A stretch of DNA of 64,000 nt. Source: Streptomyces toyocaensis. Its GTDB lineage: Bacteria; Actinomycetota; Actinomycetes; Streptomycetales; Streptomycetaceae. The DNA lies in the NCBI RefSeq assembly GCF_000725125.1, contig NZ_JFCB01000007.1, positions 124,001 to 188,000 of the forward strand, in the 5' to 3' direction. Below are positions 43,397 through 54,278 of the stretch, one piece after another. The notes under the pieces were generated by a model. That model was not told the DNA's origin. It was given only the letters and a program-made list of their open reading frames with translations, and made no database searches. The position numbers were made by a program, and so were the translations under genes. Position 1 is the first letter of the stretch. Each line of letters opens with the position of its first letter.

Positions 43397-44800
43397 TCAG
43401 CCGGCGACGAACGTGTGCGCCGCCTTGTCGTGCCAGCACTGGCGCCAGGGCTTGTCGAACAGGCACCACAGGACGCCGACGACACCGACGACGAGCAGCC
43501 CGGGCACGCTGTAGACCAGCCAGCGGCGCAGGGCGGCGCCGAAGCCCGGGGCCTCGTGCCCCTCGATGTCCCGTACGTCCAGGCCGAGCAGCCTCTTGCC
43601 CAGGGTGCGGCCCCACTTGACGGTGGGCAGCACCTCGAGGAGGACCCCGGCGAGGAGGAGGACGGCCACGACGATGCCGAGGTGGACGGAGGTGGTGCCG
43701 TCGAGCAGCCAGACCGTGACGGTCTCGCCGGACAGCTTGGCCGCCTCGATCTTCGCGTCGATGTGGTCCATGGCCCTGATGCCGAGCGGGACACCGGCCG
43801 TGGCGGTGACGGCGCCGAGGACGACGGTGTCCAGCAGCCGGGCGGCCAGCCGCCTGCCGAGCCCGGCGGGACGGGCCGCGGCCTGGCGGCGGGCGGCGGC
43901 CTGGAACACGTCCTCGACCGGCGGCTTCCACGGTGCGACCGGCGGCTCCTCACCCCCGGCGAGCCGGTGCACCTGCTGCGCCCAGGAGGACTGGCCGCCG
44001 CCGGGGCCGCTCGTCAGGGGCGCGGCGCCGGGAGCGGCGGCGGGGCCGGCGGTCTGCGGGGGCACGGGCGGGGCGGTGGCCTGCCGCGGTCCGGAGGGCG
44101 CCGGGGCGGTGGTGGCGGCGGCACGGGCGGCGGCGGCCTTTCCGGCAGCGAAACCCGGCCCTCCGGCGGCGGGTCCGGGCTGTGCCGCGGGCCCCTGCCC
44201 CGCGTTCCGCTCCGCCGCGCGCGGGGTGACGGCACGGAAGGTCATCGTGCCCTGGTCCTCGGCACCGGCGTCGGCCGGTTGCCGCGGCGTCCCCGCCGGC
44301 CTGCGGAACACGAAGGTGCTGCCGGCGGCGCCCGCGTCCGGGGCGCCCGCGTCCGGGGTGCCCGCGTCCGCGGGCTCCTCCGGTGCGGACGGCGCCGCCG
44401 TGTGCGGCACCCTCGGGTCGGCGCCCCAGGAGACCTTGCGGTCCTGGTCGCCGCCGAAGCCGGTCTGGCGGGAGCGGTCGGCACCCCAGGCCGAGGCGGG
44501 TTCGGGCCGGCTTCCGTGCTGGACCTCGGCGGAGGGCGGCGCGGCAGCCGGGGACGGGAACGCCGGTTCGTCCGCCGGGTCCTCGTCGAAGAAGTGCGGG
44601 CCGGTCTCCTCCACGGAGGACCGCGCCGGGCCCGCGCCGGGCGGCGGGGCGAGCGGCTCGCCGTCCTGGGGCGCCGGACGGCTCGTGCCCGGGACCCAGG
44701 AGGCACCGTTCCAGTACCGGACGTATCCGGGGATGGACGGGTCCGGGTAGTACCCTTCGCGGGGCCTGTCGTCACCGGGGGCCGGGGTTGGGGCACTCAT
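43397..44800 (-). CDS. RDD and DUF2510 domain protein
   Basis: A 467-aa protein starting MSAPTPAPGDD. The N-terminal DUF2510 motif is REGYYPDPSIPGYVRYWNGASWVPG, which probably binds ligands or membranes. A disordered Pro/Ala/Gly linker of about 260 residues follows, then an RDD domain (GLGRRLAARLLDTVVLGAVTATAGVPLG, VHLGIVVAVLLLAGVLLEV, YSVPGLLVVGVVGVLWCLFDKPWRQ). Function unknown. It is 99 bp upstream of the shorter RDD gene. Confidence 0.88.
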   Translation of the reverse strand: MSAPTPAPGDDRPREGYYPDPSIPGYVRYWNGASWVPGTSRPAPQDGEPLAPPPGAGPARSSVEETGPHFFDEDPADEPAFPSPAAAPPSAEVQHGSRPEPASAWGADRSRQTGFGGDQDRKVSWGADPRVPHTAAPSAPEEPADAGTPDAGAPDAGAAGSTFVFRRPAGTPRQPADAGAEDQGTMTFRAVTPRAAERNAGQGPAAQPGPAAGGPGFAAGKAAAARAAATTAPAPSGPRQATAPPVPPQTAGPAAAPGAAPLTSGPGGGQSSWAQQVHRLAGGEEPPVAPWKPPVEDVFQAAARRQAAARPAGLGRRLAARLLDTVVLGAVTATAGVPLGIRAMDHIDAKIEAAKLSGETVTVWLLDGTTSVHLGIVVAVLLLAGVLLEVLPTVKWGRTLGKRLLGLDVRDIEGHEAPGFGAALRRWLVYSVPGLLVVGVVGVLWCLFDKPWRQCWHDKAAHTFVAG

Positions 44801-44914
44801 TCCGTCGTCCCGTATCTGCTCGAGGGGTGGGTCGGGGGGAACCACATCTATCAGACGGGACGGGGCCTGACCGCTCGTCCGGCAGGACCCCACCCCTTTC
44901 GGGCACCTTCGTGG

Positions 44915-46324
44915 TCAGAAGAGCTTGCCCGGGTTCAGAATGCCGAGCGGGTCGAACGCCTTTTTGACGGCCCGCTGCATCTCCAGGCCCACGGGACCGA
45001 GTTCGCGCGCCAGCCACTCCTTCTTCAGGACGCCCACGCCGTGCTCGCCGGTGATGGTCCCGCCCAGCTCCAGGCCGAGCGCCATGATCTCGTCGAAGGA
45101 CTCACGGGCCCGCCGCGACTCCTCGGGGTCGGTGGCGTCGAAGCAGACCGTCGGGTGGGTGTTGCCATCGCCCGCGTGCGCGACGACGCCGATGGTGAGC
45201 CGGTGCTTCCCGGAGATCCGCTCGACGCCGTCGACGAGCTCACCGAGCCGCGAGCGGGGCACGCACACGTCGTCGATCATCGTGGTGCCCTTGACCGCCT
45301 CCAGCGCGGCGAGGGACATCCGCCGTGCCTGCAGCAGCAGTTCGGACTCCGCGGCGTCCTCGGCCGGGACGACCTGGGTGGCGCCGGCGGCCTCGCACAG
45401 CGCGCCGACGGCCGCCAGGTCGGCGGCGGGGTCGGTGGTGTCGAAGGCGGCCAGCAGCAGTGCCTCGGTGGACTCCGGCAGGCCCATGCGGGCCATGTCG
45501 TTGACGGCCTTGACCGTCGTACGGTCCATGAGTTCCAGGAGCGAGGGGACGTGGCCCCCCGCCATGATGCGGCACACGGCGTCGCAGGCGGCGGCGCCGG
45601 AGGAGAACTCGGCGGCCAGCACCAGCTGTCCGGTGGGTTTGGGCCGCAGCGCGAGGACCGCGCGGACGACGATGCCGAGGGACCCCTCCGAGCCGACGAA
45701 CAAGCGGGTCAGGTCGTATCCGGCGACGCCCTTGGCGGTGCGGCGGCCGGTGGACATCAGCCGGCCGTCGGCGAGGACGACGTCCAGGCCGAGGACGTAG
45801 TCGGCGGTCACCCCGTACTTGACGCAGCACAGCCCGCCCGACGCGGTGCCGATGTTGCCGCCGATGGTGCACGTCTCCCAGCTGGAGGGGTCCGGCGGGT
45901 AGTACAGGCCGTGCTCGCCGACAGCGCGGGAGAGGGCGGCGTTGACGACGCCGGGTTCGACGACGGCGATCCGGTCGACGGGGCTGATCTCCAGGATGCG
46001 GTCCATCCTGGTCAGCGAGAGCACGACGCAGCCGTCGGTGGCGTTGGCGGCGCCGGACAGGCCGGTGCGGGCGCCCTGGGGGACGACGGGGACCCGGAGC
46101 CCGGTGGCGGTGCGCATGACGTGCTGGACCTGCTCGACCGTGCGCGGCAGGACGACCACCGCGGGGCTGCCGGCCGGGCAGAAGCTCGCCATGTCGCGGG
46201 CGTAGGAGGCCGTGACGCCGGGGTCGGTGAGGACGGCCTCGGGGGGCAGGCCGTCGAGCAGCCGGTCGACGAGAGGGCCGGCCGTCACCGTGTGGTCATC
46301 GCGTCGCGCTTCGAGGCGGCTCAT
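44915..46324 (-). CDS. FAD-binding oxidase/GlcD-like dehydrogenase
   Basis: A 469-aa FAD-linked oxidase of the GlcD/LLDH type. The PCMH FAD-binding core is clear: VVVLPRTVEQVQHVMRTATGLRVPVVPQGARTGLSGAANAT, then VEPGVVNAALSRAVGEHGLYYPPDPSSWETCTIGGNIGTASGG, and the C-terminal cap THPTVCFDATDPEESRRARESFDEIMALGLELGGTITGEHGVGVLKKEW with the LDH-type Arg/His active-site region. It oxidises a 2-hydroxy acid such as glycolate or lactate. The start MSRLEARRD was chosen for the family length. Confidence 0.92.
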   Translation of the reverse strand: MSRLEARRDDHTVTAGPLVDRLLDGLPPEAVLTDPGVTASYARDMASFCPAGSPAVVVLPRTVEQVQHVMRTATGLRVPVVPQGARTGLSGAANATDGCVVLSLTRMDRILEISPVDRIAVVEPGVVNAALSRAVGEHGLYYPPDPSSWETCTIGGNIGTASGGLCCVKYGVTADYVLGLDVVLADGRLMSTGRRTAKGVAGYDLTRLFVGSEGSLGIVVRAVLALRPKPTGQLVLAAEFSSGAAACDAVCRIMAGGHVPSLLELMDRTTVKAVNDMARMGLPESTEALLLAAFDTTDPAADLAAVGALCEAAGATQVVPAEDAAESELLLQARRMSLAALEAVKGTTMIDDVCVPRSRLGELVDGVERISGKHRLTIGVVAHAGDGNTHPTVCFDATDPEESRRARESFDEIMALGLELGGTITGEHGVGVLKKEWLARELGPVGLEMQRAVKKAFDPLGILNPGKLF

Positions 46325-46433
46325 GATCACAGCGTCGCACCCGGGGCCATCGGTGTGAACCCCGCGTGAGCAGCCGCGTGACACCGGGGTGTGATCATCG
46401 TACGCATACGGGGCGTGACGCACAGTGTGCGCC

Positions 46434-47831
46434 ATGGACGACAAGCCACGTGAGCACCGGCGGGGAGCGCGCCGCCGGGTGCTGCTCGCCTCGGTCGCCG
46501 GGTGCGCGGTGCTGGGCGGGGTGCTGGTGCTGCTGCCCTGGGGGCAGCAGGCGCCGCCCGCCCTCACCCCGCAGGCCCGGGCGCTGGCGGCGGTCACCAT
46601 CGGGGTGCCGGCCGCGCTGCCCGACCTGGAGGCACTGGTCGAGGAGCGGCAGCGGCACCTGGACCGTCACCCCCGGGACGCCCGGGCCTGGGCGGTGCTC
46701 GGCTCGGCCCGCGTGGAGCAGGGGCTGCGGCTGGCGGACCCGGCGTACTGGCCGCGGGCCGAGAAGGCGCTGCGCGCCTCGCTGAAGGTACGGCCGGAGG
46801 GCAACGCCCCGGCACTGCGGGGACTGGCCGCGCTGGCGAACGCGCGGCGGGACTTCGCCGCGGCGCGCGAGTGGGGCGAGGCGGCGCGGAAACTGGAGCC
46901 GGAGCGGTGGACGACGTATCCGCCGCTGATCGAGGCGTCGGCGGGACTCGGGGACCACGAGGAGACGGGCAGGCTGCTGGAGAAGCTGACCGCGCTGCGC
47001 ACCGGTCCGGCAGTGATGGCGCGGGCGGCGGCCGTGTACCGGGACAGGGGCTGGCGGGAGGACGCGGCGGCGAAGCTCGCGGACGCGGTGTCGGCCGCCG
47101 GGGAGCCGGCCGAGCGGGCGGCGTACCTGGAGCGGGCTGGGCAGCTCGCCTGGGAACGCGGCGACCGGGAGGACGCGCTGCGGCACTTCCGGGAGGCGGT
47201 GCGGATCGACCCCGACCAGCGGGCGGCGCAGGCCGGGCAGGGCAGGGCGCTGGCGTCGCTGGGGCGGACGACGGAGGCGCTGAGCGCGTACCGGGTGGCG
47301 CTGGCGAAGCATCCCCGGCCGGAGTACGCGCTGGAGCTGGGCGAGCTGTACGAGTCGCTGGGTCTGACGCGGGCGGCGCGGGTGCAGTACGGGGTGCTGC
47401 GGGAGCGGGTGCGGGTGGCCGCGGCGCACGGGGCGGACGAGGAGCTGGTGCTGGGCCGGTTCGAGACGGACCACGGCGACGCGGGGGACGCCGTGCGGCG
47501 GCTGCGGGCGGAGTGGACGCGGCAGCCGTCCACGGAGGTGGCGGACGCGTTGGGATGGGCGCTGCACCGGGCCGGGCGGCACGAGGAGGCGCTGCCGTTC
47601 GCGGTGCGGGCGACCGAGGGGACGCAGGGCGGGGGTGTGCGCAGTGCGCTGTACGTGTTCCACCGGGGGATGATCGAGCGGTCGCTGGAGCGGTACGGGG
47701 CGGCGCGGCGGCACCTTCAGGAGGCGCTGCGGATCAACCCGTGGTTCTCGCCGCTGGGCGTGCCGCAGGCGCAGCGGGCCCTAGCCCGCCTGGGTGAGCC
47801 TTCTGTCCAGGCGGGCCCCGAGTCCCTCTAG
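46434..47831 (+). CDS. TPR protein, membrane-anchored
   Basis: A 465-aa protein with an N-terminal membrane segment (RVLLASVAGCAVLGGVLVLLPWG) and at least eight tetratricopeptide-like helical repeats in the exported part: PRDARAWAVLGSARVEQGLRLAD, GLAALANARRDFAAAREWGEAA, AERAAYLERAGQLAWERGDREDALRHFREAVRIDP and others. It is probably an anchored protein-interaction scaffold. The ATG at MDDKPREHRR was chosen over a GTG three codons earlier. The protein's partner is unknown. It is divergent from the FAD oxidase gene. Confidence 0.85.
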   Translation: MDDKPREHRRGARRRVLLASVAGCAVLGGVLVLLPWGQQAPPALTPQARALAAVTIGVPAALPDLEALVEERQRHLDRHPRDARAWAVLGSARVEQGLRLADPAYWPRAEKALRASLKVRPEGNAPALRGLAALANARRDFAAAREWGEAARKLEPERWTTYPPLIEASAGLGDHEETGRLLEKLTALRTGPAVMARAAAVYRDRGWREDAAAKLADAVSAAGEPAERAAYLERAGQLAWERGDREDALRHFREAVRIDPDQRAAQAGQGRALASLGRTTEALSAYRVALAKHPRPEYALELGELYESLGLTRAARVQYGVLRERVRVAAAHGADEELVLGRFETDHGDAGDAVRRLRAEWTRQPSTEVADALGWALHRAGRHEEALPFAVRATEGTQGGGVRSALYVFHRGMIERSLERYGAARRHLQEALRINPWFSPLGVPQAQRALARLGEPSVQAGPESL

Positions 47832-47861
47832 TCGCGGGCCGTCGTGTCCGCGGAGGGCGGC

Positions 47862-49073
<1,212 letters not shown>

Positions 49074-49132
49074 TCAGCCGAATGCCCGCGATGGCGGGCT
49101 CTCTGTACAGGATGACCATGGGAGGGGCCGGT

Positions 49133-49603
49133 ATGGCGATCGATCATCTGGACGGGCGGATCATCGTGCTGCTGGCGCGGGAGCCGCGGATCGGGGTGCT
49201 GGAGATGTCCCGCCGGCTCGGCGTGGCGCGCGGGACCGTGCAGGCCCGGCTGGACCGGCTTCAGTCGAACGGAGTCATCCGCGGATTCGGCCCCGAGGTG
49301 GATCCGGCGGCCCTCGGCTACCCCGTCACCGCGTTCGCCACGCTGCAGATCCGGCAGGGCCAAGGAGCCGACGTACGGGCCCACTTGGCCACCGTCCCGG
49401 AGGTGCTGGAGCTGCACACCACCACCGGTACCGGGGACATGATGTGCCGGCTGGTGGCACGCTCCAACGCCGATCTCCAGCGGGTGATCGACCGCGTCGT
49501 CGGTTTTGATGGCATCGTCCGGGCCTCCACGGCGATCGTCATGGAGAACCCCGTTCCGCTGCGGATCATCCCGCTGGTGGAGCAGGCGGCGCTCGGCGAG
49601 TGA
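49133..49603 (+). CDS. Lrp/AsnC family transcriptional regulator
   Basis: A 156-aa feast/famine regulator. The N-terminal helix-turn-helix reads IGVLEMSRRLGVARGTVQARLDRLQSNGVIRGF, and the C-terminal RAM domain HTTTGTGDMMCRLVARSNADLQRVIDRV completes the family. It probably senses an amino acid or phenylpyruvate and controls the divergent hppD gene. The ATG has GGAGGGGCC upstream. The 30-bp spacing to the osmoprotectant operon downstream allows read-through. Confidence 0.9.
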   Translation: MAIDHLDGRIIVLLAREPRIGVLEMSRRLGVARGTVQARLDRLQSNGVIRGFGPEVDPAALGYPVTAFATLQIRQGQGADVRAHLATVPEVLELHTTTGTGDMMCRLVARSNADLQRVIDRVVGFDGIVRASTAIVMENPVPLRIIPLVEQAALGE

Positions 49604-49633
49604 CCGGACCTGGCCGAGCTGGGGTGAGCGGAT

Positions 49634-50281
49634 GTGAACTTCTGGGAGTACCTGGGGAGCCGGCATCAGCAACTGCTCATCGACACCTACCAGCACGCCA
49701 GCGTCGTCTTCCAGTGCATGGTGGTGGCGACCGTGCTCGGCGTGCTGATCGGCGTGGTCACCTACCGCAGCGAGTGGGCGGGGAACCTCGCCACGACCGC
49801 GACCTCCACCCTGCTGACCATTCCGGCGCTGGCCATGATCGGTCTGCTGATCCCCGTCGTGGGGCTCGGGGTGCCGCCGACGGTGATCGCGCTGACGCTG
49901 TACGGGCTGCTGCCGATCGTGCGGAACTGCATCGTGGGCCTGCGCGGGGTCGATCCGTCGCTGGTGGACGCGGCCACGGGGATCGGGATGTCGCGCCCGG
50001 CCCGGCTGGCGCGGGTGGAGCTGCCGCTGGCCTGGCCGCCGATCCTGACCGGGATCCGGGTCTCCACGCAGATGCTGATGGGCATCGCCGCCATCGCCGC
50101 CTACGCCTCCGGTCCCGGCCTGGGCAACCTGATCTTCCGCGGGATCGCCTCGCTGGGCAGCAGGAACGCGCTGAACCAGGTGCTCGCGGGAACCCTCGGG
50201 ATCATCGTCCTCGCCCTGCTGTTCGACGCCGCGTACGTCCTGATCGGGCGGCTGACCATTCCCAGGGGGATCCGTGCCTGA
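49634..50281 (+). CDS. osmoprotectant ABC transporter permease (OpuBB-like)
   Basis: A 215-aa membrane protein with five to six helices. The BPD_transp_1 loop is clear: IVGLRGVDPSLVDAATGIGMSRPARLARVELPLAWPPILTGIRVSTQMLMG, with the EAA-type G-x-x-x-x-x-x-x-LP pattern. It forms half of the channel of a glycine-betaine/choline type importer. The GTG start overlaps nothing upstream; its end overlaps the ATPase gene by 8 bp. Confidence 0.92.
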   Translation: MNFWEYLGSRHQQLLIDTYQHASVVFQCMVVATVLGVLIGVVTYRSEWAGNLATTATSTLLTIPALAMIGLLIPVVGLGVPPTVIALTLYGLLPIVRNCIVGLRGVDPSLVDAATGIGMSRPARLARVELPLAWPPILTGIRVSTQMLMGIAAIAAYASGPGLGNLIFRGIASLGSRNALNQVLAGTLGIIVLALLFDAAYVLIGRLTIPRGIRA

Positions 50282-51551
50282 GCCGCCCGTCCCCGATGCC
50301 GGGACCCCCGGGACCGGGCCCCGGTCGGTCGGGGCGACCATCGAGCTGGAGGCTCTGACCAAGCGCTACCCGGGCAGTGCGCTGCCGGCCGTGGAGAGCG
50401 TGACCCTGGACATCAGGGCGGGCGAGACCGTGATCCTCGTCGGCCCGTCGGGGTGCGGGAAGTCCACCCTGCTCAAGATGATCAACCGGCTGATCGAGCC
50501 GACGGGCGGCCGGATCCGCATCGGCGGCGAGGACGTCACCGACATGGACCCGGTGCGGCTGCGCCGCACGATCGGCTACGCGATCCAGGCGAGCGGACTG
50601 TTCCCGCACATGACGGTGGCGCAGAACGTCGCGCTGGTGCCGAAGATGCTGCGCTGGCCGGCGGCCCGGGTGCGGGCGCGGGTGGAGGAGATGCTGGACC
50701 TGGTGGGCCTCGACCCGGCCGAGTTCCACGGTCGCTATCCGCGTCAGCTGTCCGGCGGCCAGCAGCAGCGGGTGGGCGTGGCGCGGGCCCTCGCGGCGGA
50801 CCCGCCGGTGCTGCTGATGGACGAGCCGTTCGGCGCGGTCGACCCGATCACCCGGGACCACCTCCAGGACGAGCTGATCAGGCTCCAGCGGGAGCTGCAC
50901 AAGACGATCGTCTTCGTCACCCACGACTTCGACGAGGCGATCAAGATCGGCGACCGGATCGCGGTGCTGCGCGAACGCTCCCACATCGCCCAGTTCGACA
51001 CCCCTGAGGCGATCCTCACCCACCCCGCCGACGACTTCGTGTCGGGCTTCGTCGGCGCCGGGGCGGCCCTGAAGCGGCTCAACCTCACCCGGGTGCGGGA
51101 CATCGGGATCAGCGACTGTCCGACGGTGAGCGTCGACGACCCGCACCAGCACATCGTCGACAAGCTGCGCTCCGGCGGAACCGACGAGGTCCTGCTGCTC
51201 GACAAGCGGGGCAGCCCCTACAAGTGGCTCCGGCGCGGCGACCTGATGCGCGCCGGGGGATCGCTGGCCCGCGCGGGCACGCCGGTGCACGACACGGTGA
51301 CCCGGGACGCGACCCTGCGGGACGCGCTGGAGGCGGTGCTCACCGACAGCACCGGCCGGGTCGCGGTCACCGGCCGGCGCGGCGCGTACGAGGGTGTCGT
51401 GGACGTGGAGACGCTGATGAACTCCGTGCACGAGCTGCTGGAGGCGGACCGGCTGGAGGCGAGGGAGGCGCAGGCCGACATCGAGGAGCAGCGGGCCGCG
51501 CAGACCCACGCGGAGCAGGAGGGCTTCTTCGGCGGGGAGGCGAAGACGTGA
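50274..51551 (+). CDS. osmoprotectant ABC transporter ATP-binding protein with CBS domains (OpuBA-like)
   Basis: A 425-aa ABC ATPase. Walker A is GPSGCGKST, the Q-loop YAIQASGLFPHMTV, signature LSGGQQQRVGVARALA, Walker B VLLMDEPFGAVDP, and the switch THDFDEAI. The GGRIRIGGEDVTDMDPVRLRRTIGYAIQ segment is the glycine-betaine-ATPase pattern. A C-terminal tandem CBS pair (LRRGDLMRAGGSLARAGTPVHDTV, DALEAVLTDSTGRVAVTGRRGAYEGVVDVETLM) probably senses ionic strength. It overlaps both neighbours. Confidence 0.94.
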   Translation: MPEPPVPDAGTPGTGPRSVGATIELEALTKRYPGSALPAVESVTLDIRAGETVILVGPSGCGKSTLLKMINRLIEPTGGRIRIGGEDVTDMDPVRLRRTIGYAIQASGLFPHMTVAQNVALVPKMLRWPAARVRARVEEMLDLVGLDPAEFHGRYPRQLSGGQQQRVGVARALAADPPVLLMDEPFGAVDPITRDHLQDELIRLQRELHKTIVFVTHDFDEAIKIGDRIAVLRERSHIAQFDTPEAILTHPADDFVSGFVGAGAALKRLNLTRVRDIGISDCPTVSVDDPHQHIVDKLRSGGTDEVLLLDKRGSPYKWLRRGDLMRAGGSLARAGTPVHDTVTRDATLRDALEAVLTDSTGRVAVTGRRGAYEGVVDVETLMNSVHELLEADRLEAREAQADIEEQRAAQTHAEQEGFFGGEAKT

Positions 51552-52411
51552 GGACCTCTTCCGGACGGCCGCCCGAGGGCGAGCACGAGGTGAGGGGGCT
51601 CGCCTTCCGGGACGGGGGCGGCGGGCGGTCCGACGGGGCGCAGGGCGCTCCCCGGCCCACGGCCGCCCCGCGCCCACGGGTGAGCCGGCAGAAGCTCATC
51701 TTCCTGCCGGCGGTGCTGATCGCCGTCCTGCTCGCGACCTGGCTGTGGTTCGAGCAGGCGGAGCTCGACGCGCTCACCCGCAACGCGCTGTCGGACGGGC
51801 AGGTGTCGAAGGCACTGTGGCAGCACATCCAGCTCACCGCGATCTCGACGTTCTTCGTGCTGATCATCGCCATCCCGCTGGGCGTCCTGCTGACCCGCCG
51901 CACGTTCCGCAGGGCCACACCCGCCGCGATGGCGTTCGCCAACATGGGCCAGGCCACCCCGGCGATCGGACTGCTGGCGTTGCTGGTGATCTGGCTGGGC
52001 ATCGGCCGCAGGGCCGCGCTGATCGGCATCATCGCCTACGCCGTGCTGCCGGTGCTGTCCAACACCATCGCCGGCCTGAAGGCCAACGACCCCACGCTGC
52101 TGGAGGCGGCGCGCGGCATCGGCATGTCCCCGCTGGGCGTGCTCACCCGGGTGGAGCTGCCGCTGGCCGTTCCCCTCATCCTGGCGGGCGTGCGGACGGC
52201 GCTCGTCCTCAACGTCGGCACGGCGACGCTGGCGACCTTCGGCGGGGGCGGCGGGCTGGGCGTCCTCATCACGACCGGGATCACCAGCCAGCGGATGCCG
52301 GTGCTGATGGTGGGCTCGGTCCTCACCGTCGCGCTCGCCCTGCTGGTCGACTGGCTCGCCTCCCTGGCCGAGCTGCTGCTGCGGCCGCGGGGTCTGGAGG
52401 CGGGCCGGTGA
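51548..52411 (+). CDS. osmoprotectant ABC transporter permease (OpuBD-like)
   Basis: A 287-aa membrane protein. A hydrophilic N-terminal region of about 50 residues is followed by a first helix (LIFLPAVLIAVLLATWLWF) and the channel domain (HIQLTAISTFFVLIIAIPLGVLLTRRTF). The EAA-type loop NTIAGLKANDPTLLEAARGIGMSPLGVLTRVELPLAVPLILAGVR is present. It is the second channel half. It starts with GTG, sharing GTGA with the ATPase stop. Confidence 0.92.
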   Translation: MRTSSGRPPEGEHEVRGLAFRDGGGGRSDGAQGAPRPTAAPRPRVSRQKLIFLPAVLIAVLLATWLWFEQAELDALTRNALSDGQVSKALWQHIQLTAISTFFVLIIAIPLGVLLTRRTFRRATPAAMAFANMGQATPAIGLLALLVIWLGIGRRAALIGIIAYAVLPVLSNTIAGLKANDPTLLEAARGIGMSPLGVLTRVELPLAVPLILAGVRTALVLNVGTATLATFGGGGGLGVLITTGITSQRMPVLMVGSVLTVALALLVDWLASLAELLLRPRGLEAGR

Positions 52412-53373
52412 GACGCGTCCGCCTGCTCCTGGCCGGGGCCCTGCTGGCGGCGTCCTCCGGCTGCGGTCTGACCAGCGGCTCCCCCATGGTCGACGACGTG
52501 GCACCGGGCTCGATCGGCGGGGGCAGGCCGCTGGAGGGCGCGGAACTCACCGTCACCTCGAAGGAGTTCACCGAGCAGCTGATCCTCGGGGCGATCATGG
52601 GCATCGCGTTCGAGGCGGCCGGCGCGGAGGTCGTCGACCGGACCGGCATCCAGGGCTCGGTCGGCTCGCGGGAGGCCGTCGTCAAGGGTGAGGCGGACGC
52701 CGGGTTCGAGTACACGGGCACGGCCTGGATCACCTACCAGGGCAACAGCAAGCCGATCCCCGATCCGCGCGAGCAGTGGGAGGCGGTGCGGGACGCGGAC
52801 GCCGGGAACGGGGTGACCTGGCTGGAGCCGTCGGAGCTGAACAACACCTACGCCCTCGCCGTGAACCAGGAGAACTTCGAGAGGTACGGCACGCGGACCC
52901 TCTCCGACGTGGCCGCGCTGGCGAAGTCCGACCCGGGCGCGGTGACGCTGTGCGTGGAGGGCGAGTTCGCCAACCGCGCGGACGGGCTGCCGGGCATGGA
53001 GAAGGCGTACGGCATGAACGTCCCGGCGCGCGGCGTCACGCAGATGGACACCGGGATCATCTACACCCAGACCGCCGAGGGAGCGTGCACCTTCGGCGAG
53101 GTCTTCACCACCGACGGGCGCATCAAGTCCATGAACCTGGTGGTGATGGAGGACGACAGGAAGTTCTTCCCCAACTACAACGCGGCGCCGACGGTCAACT
53201 CCGACACGTTCGAGGAATGGCCGGCCATCGCCGACGTCCTCGCCCCGGTGACGGCGAAGCTGGACAACGACGTGGCGCAGACCCTGAACGCCAAGGTGGA
53301 CGTCGCCGGGGAGGACCCGCACCAGGTGGCGCTGGACTGGATGGTGCGGGAAGGGTTCGTCAAGGAGAACTGA
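52408..53373 (+). CDS. osmoprotectant ABC transporter substrate-binding lipoprotein (OpuBC-like)
   Basis: A 321-aa lipoprotein. The signal peptide RVRLLLAGALLAASSGCG ends in a lipobox, tethering it outside the cell. The mature part is the glycine-betaine/choline-binding fold (OpuAC): TVTSKEFTEQLILGAIMGIAFEAAGAEVVDRTGIQGS, GEADAGFEYTGTAWITYQG, VTWLEPSELNNTYALAVNQENFERYGTRTLSDVAAL, and the quaternary-amine site with Tyr residues. It delivers glycine betaine, choline or a related solute. GTG start overlaps the permease stop (GTGA). Confidence 0.93.
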   Translation: MRRVRLLLAGALLAASSGCGLTSGSPMVDDVAPGSIGGGRPLEGAELTVTSKEFTEQLILGAIMGIAFEAAGAEVVDRTGIQGSVGSREAVVKGEADAGFEYTGTAWITYQGNSKPIPDPREQWEAVRDADAGNGVTWLEPSELNNTYALAVNQENFERYGTRTLSDVAALAKSDPGAVTLCVEGEFANRADGLPGMEKAYGMNVPARGVTQMDTGIIYTQTAEGACTFGEVFTTDGRIKSMNLVVMEDDRKFFPNYNAAPTVNSDTFEEWPAIADVLAPVTAKLDNDVAQTLNAKVDVAGEDPHQVALDWMVREGFVKEN

Positions 53374-53380
53374 CGGGGAC

Positions 53381-54172
53381 CTAGCAGGAGGGGACCTCGC
53401 CGGTGCCCTGCTCCAGGGCGACCAGGGCGTCGACGGCGCCCTTGAGGGTGGTGACCGGGACCAGGCGCAGGCCCTCGGGCAGTTCCGCCCTCGCGTCGGA
53501 GCACTCGTCCCTCGGGACCAGGAAGACCGTGGCGCCGTCCCGCCTGGCCGCCTGCGTCTTCAGCGGGACGCCGCCGACCGGGCCGACGGTGCCGTCCTCG
53601 TCGATCGTGCCGGTGCCGGCGACGACCCGGCCTCCGGTGAGATCGCCGCCGCTGCCGTCGCCGTTCAGCTTGTCGACGATCCCCAGGGAGAACAGCAGGC
53701 CCGCGCTGGGGCCGCCGACGTCGGCGAGTTCGAGGGTGACCTGGATGCCGTCGTCCTCACGGTCCAGGTAGTTCAGCGCCGCCCGGGTCGCCTCGTCCTG
53801 GGACGCCTCCATCTGCTCGCGGTTGTACTGCTCGATCTCCGTGACGCTGTCGCCGCTGGGGTAGACCGAGTCACGGGGCATGACGGCCCGGTCGGTGCTG
53901 AACCAGCTGTCGATCACGTCGGGGAGGCCGACGCGGGTGTCCGGGGAGGTGGCCTCGATGGTCGTCATCCGCAGCTGTCCGCCGGTCTCCCGCACGGGTG
54001 CGCCGGAGATCGTGATGACCTGCTCCCCCTTGTTCTCACCGAGCACGTCGGCCGTCATCCCGGGCTGCGCCACGGAGAAGGGCAGCGGCGCGAAGCCCGC
54101 GGTGGCCAGCAGGGCCGCTACGGGCACGGCGAGGCCGGCCGCTTTCTGGCGACGCGTGAGACGAGAGAGCAC
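53381..54172 (-). CDS. secreted Lon-like (S16) protease domain protein
   Basis: A 263-aa protein with an N-terminal signal or membrane anchor (AAGLAVPVAALLATAGFAPLPF). The S16 protease dyad is visible: Ser in DVGGPSAGLLFSLGIVD and Lys in VGPVGGVPLKTQAARRDGA. It resembles YlbL-type proteins but lacks their PDZ domain, with FSVAQPGMTADVLGENKG and RMTTIEATSPD in place. It is probably exposed outside the membrane. It is convergent with the OpuBC gene at a distance of seven bases. Confidence 0.85.
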   Translation of the reverse strand: MLSRLTRRQKAAGLAVPVAALLATAGFAPLPFSVAQPGMTADVLGENKGEQVITISGAPVRETGGQLRMTTIEATSPDTRVGLPDVIDSWFSTDRAVMPRDSVYPSGDSVTEIEQYNREQMEASQDEATRAALNYLDREDDGIQVTLELADVGGPSAGLLFSLGIVDKLNGDGSGGDLTGGRVVAGTGTIDEDGTVGPVGGVPLKTQAARRDGATVFLVPRDECSDARAELPEGLRLVPVTTLKGAVDALVALEQGTGEVPSC

Positions 54173-54278
54173 GGGGCCAATCTAACCTGCCGCCGCCGGG
54201 GGCGGCCGTGCCTCCCCCGGTGCCCGGACGGCCCGGTGGACGGCCCCCGGCGGCACGAGGTCCGCGGACGGACGCCGA

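Noticed and set aside
43415..46369. 984-codon plus-strand open frame
   Set aside because: Antisense of the RDD and FAD-oxidase genes, which have full domain signatures.
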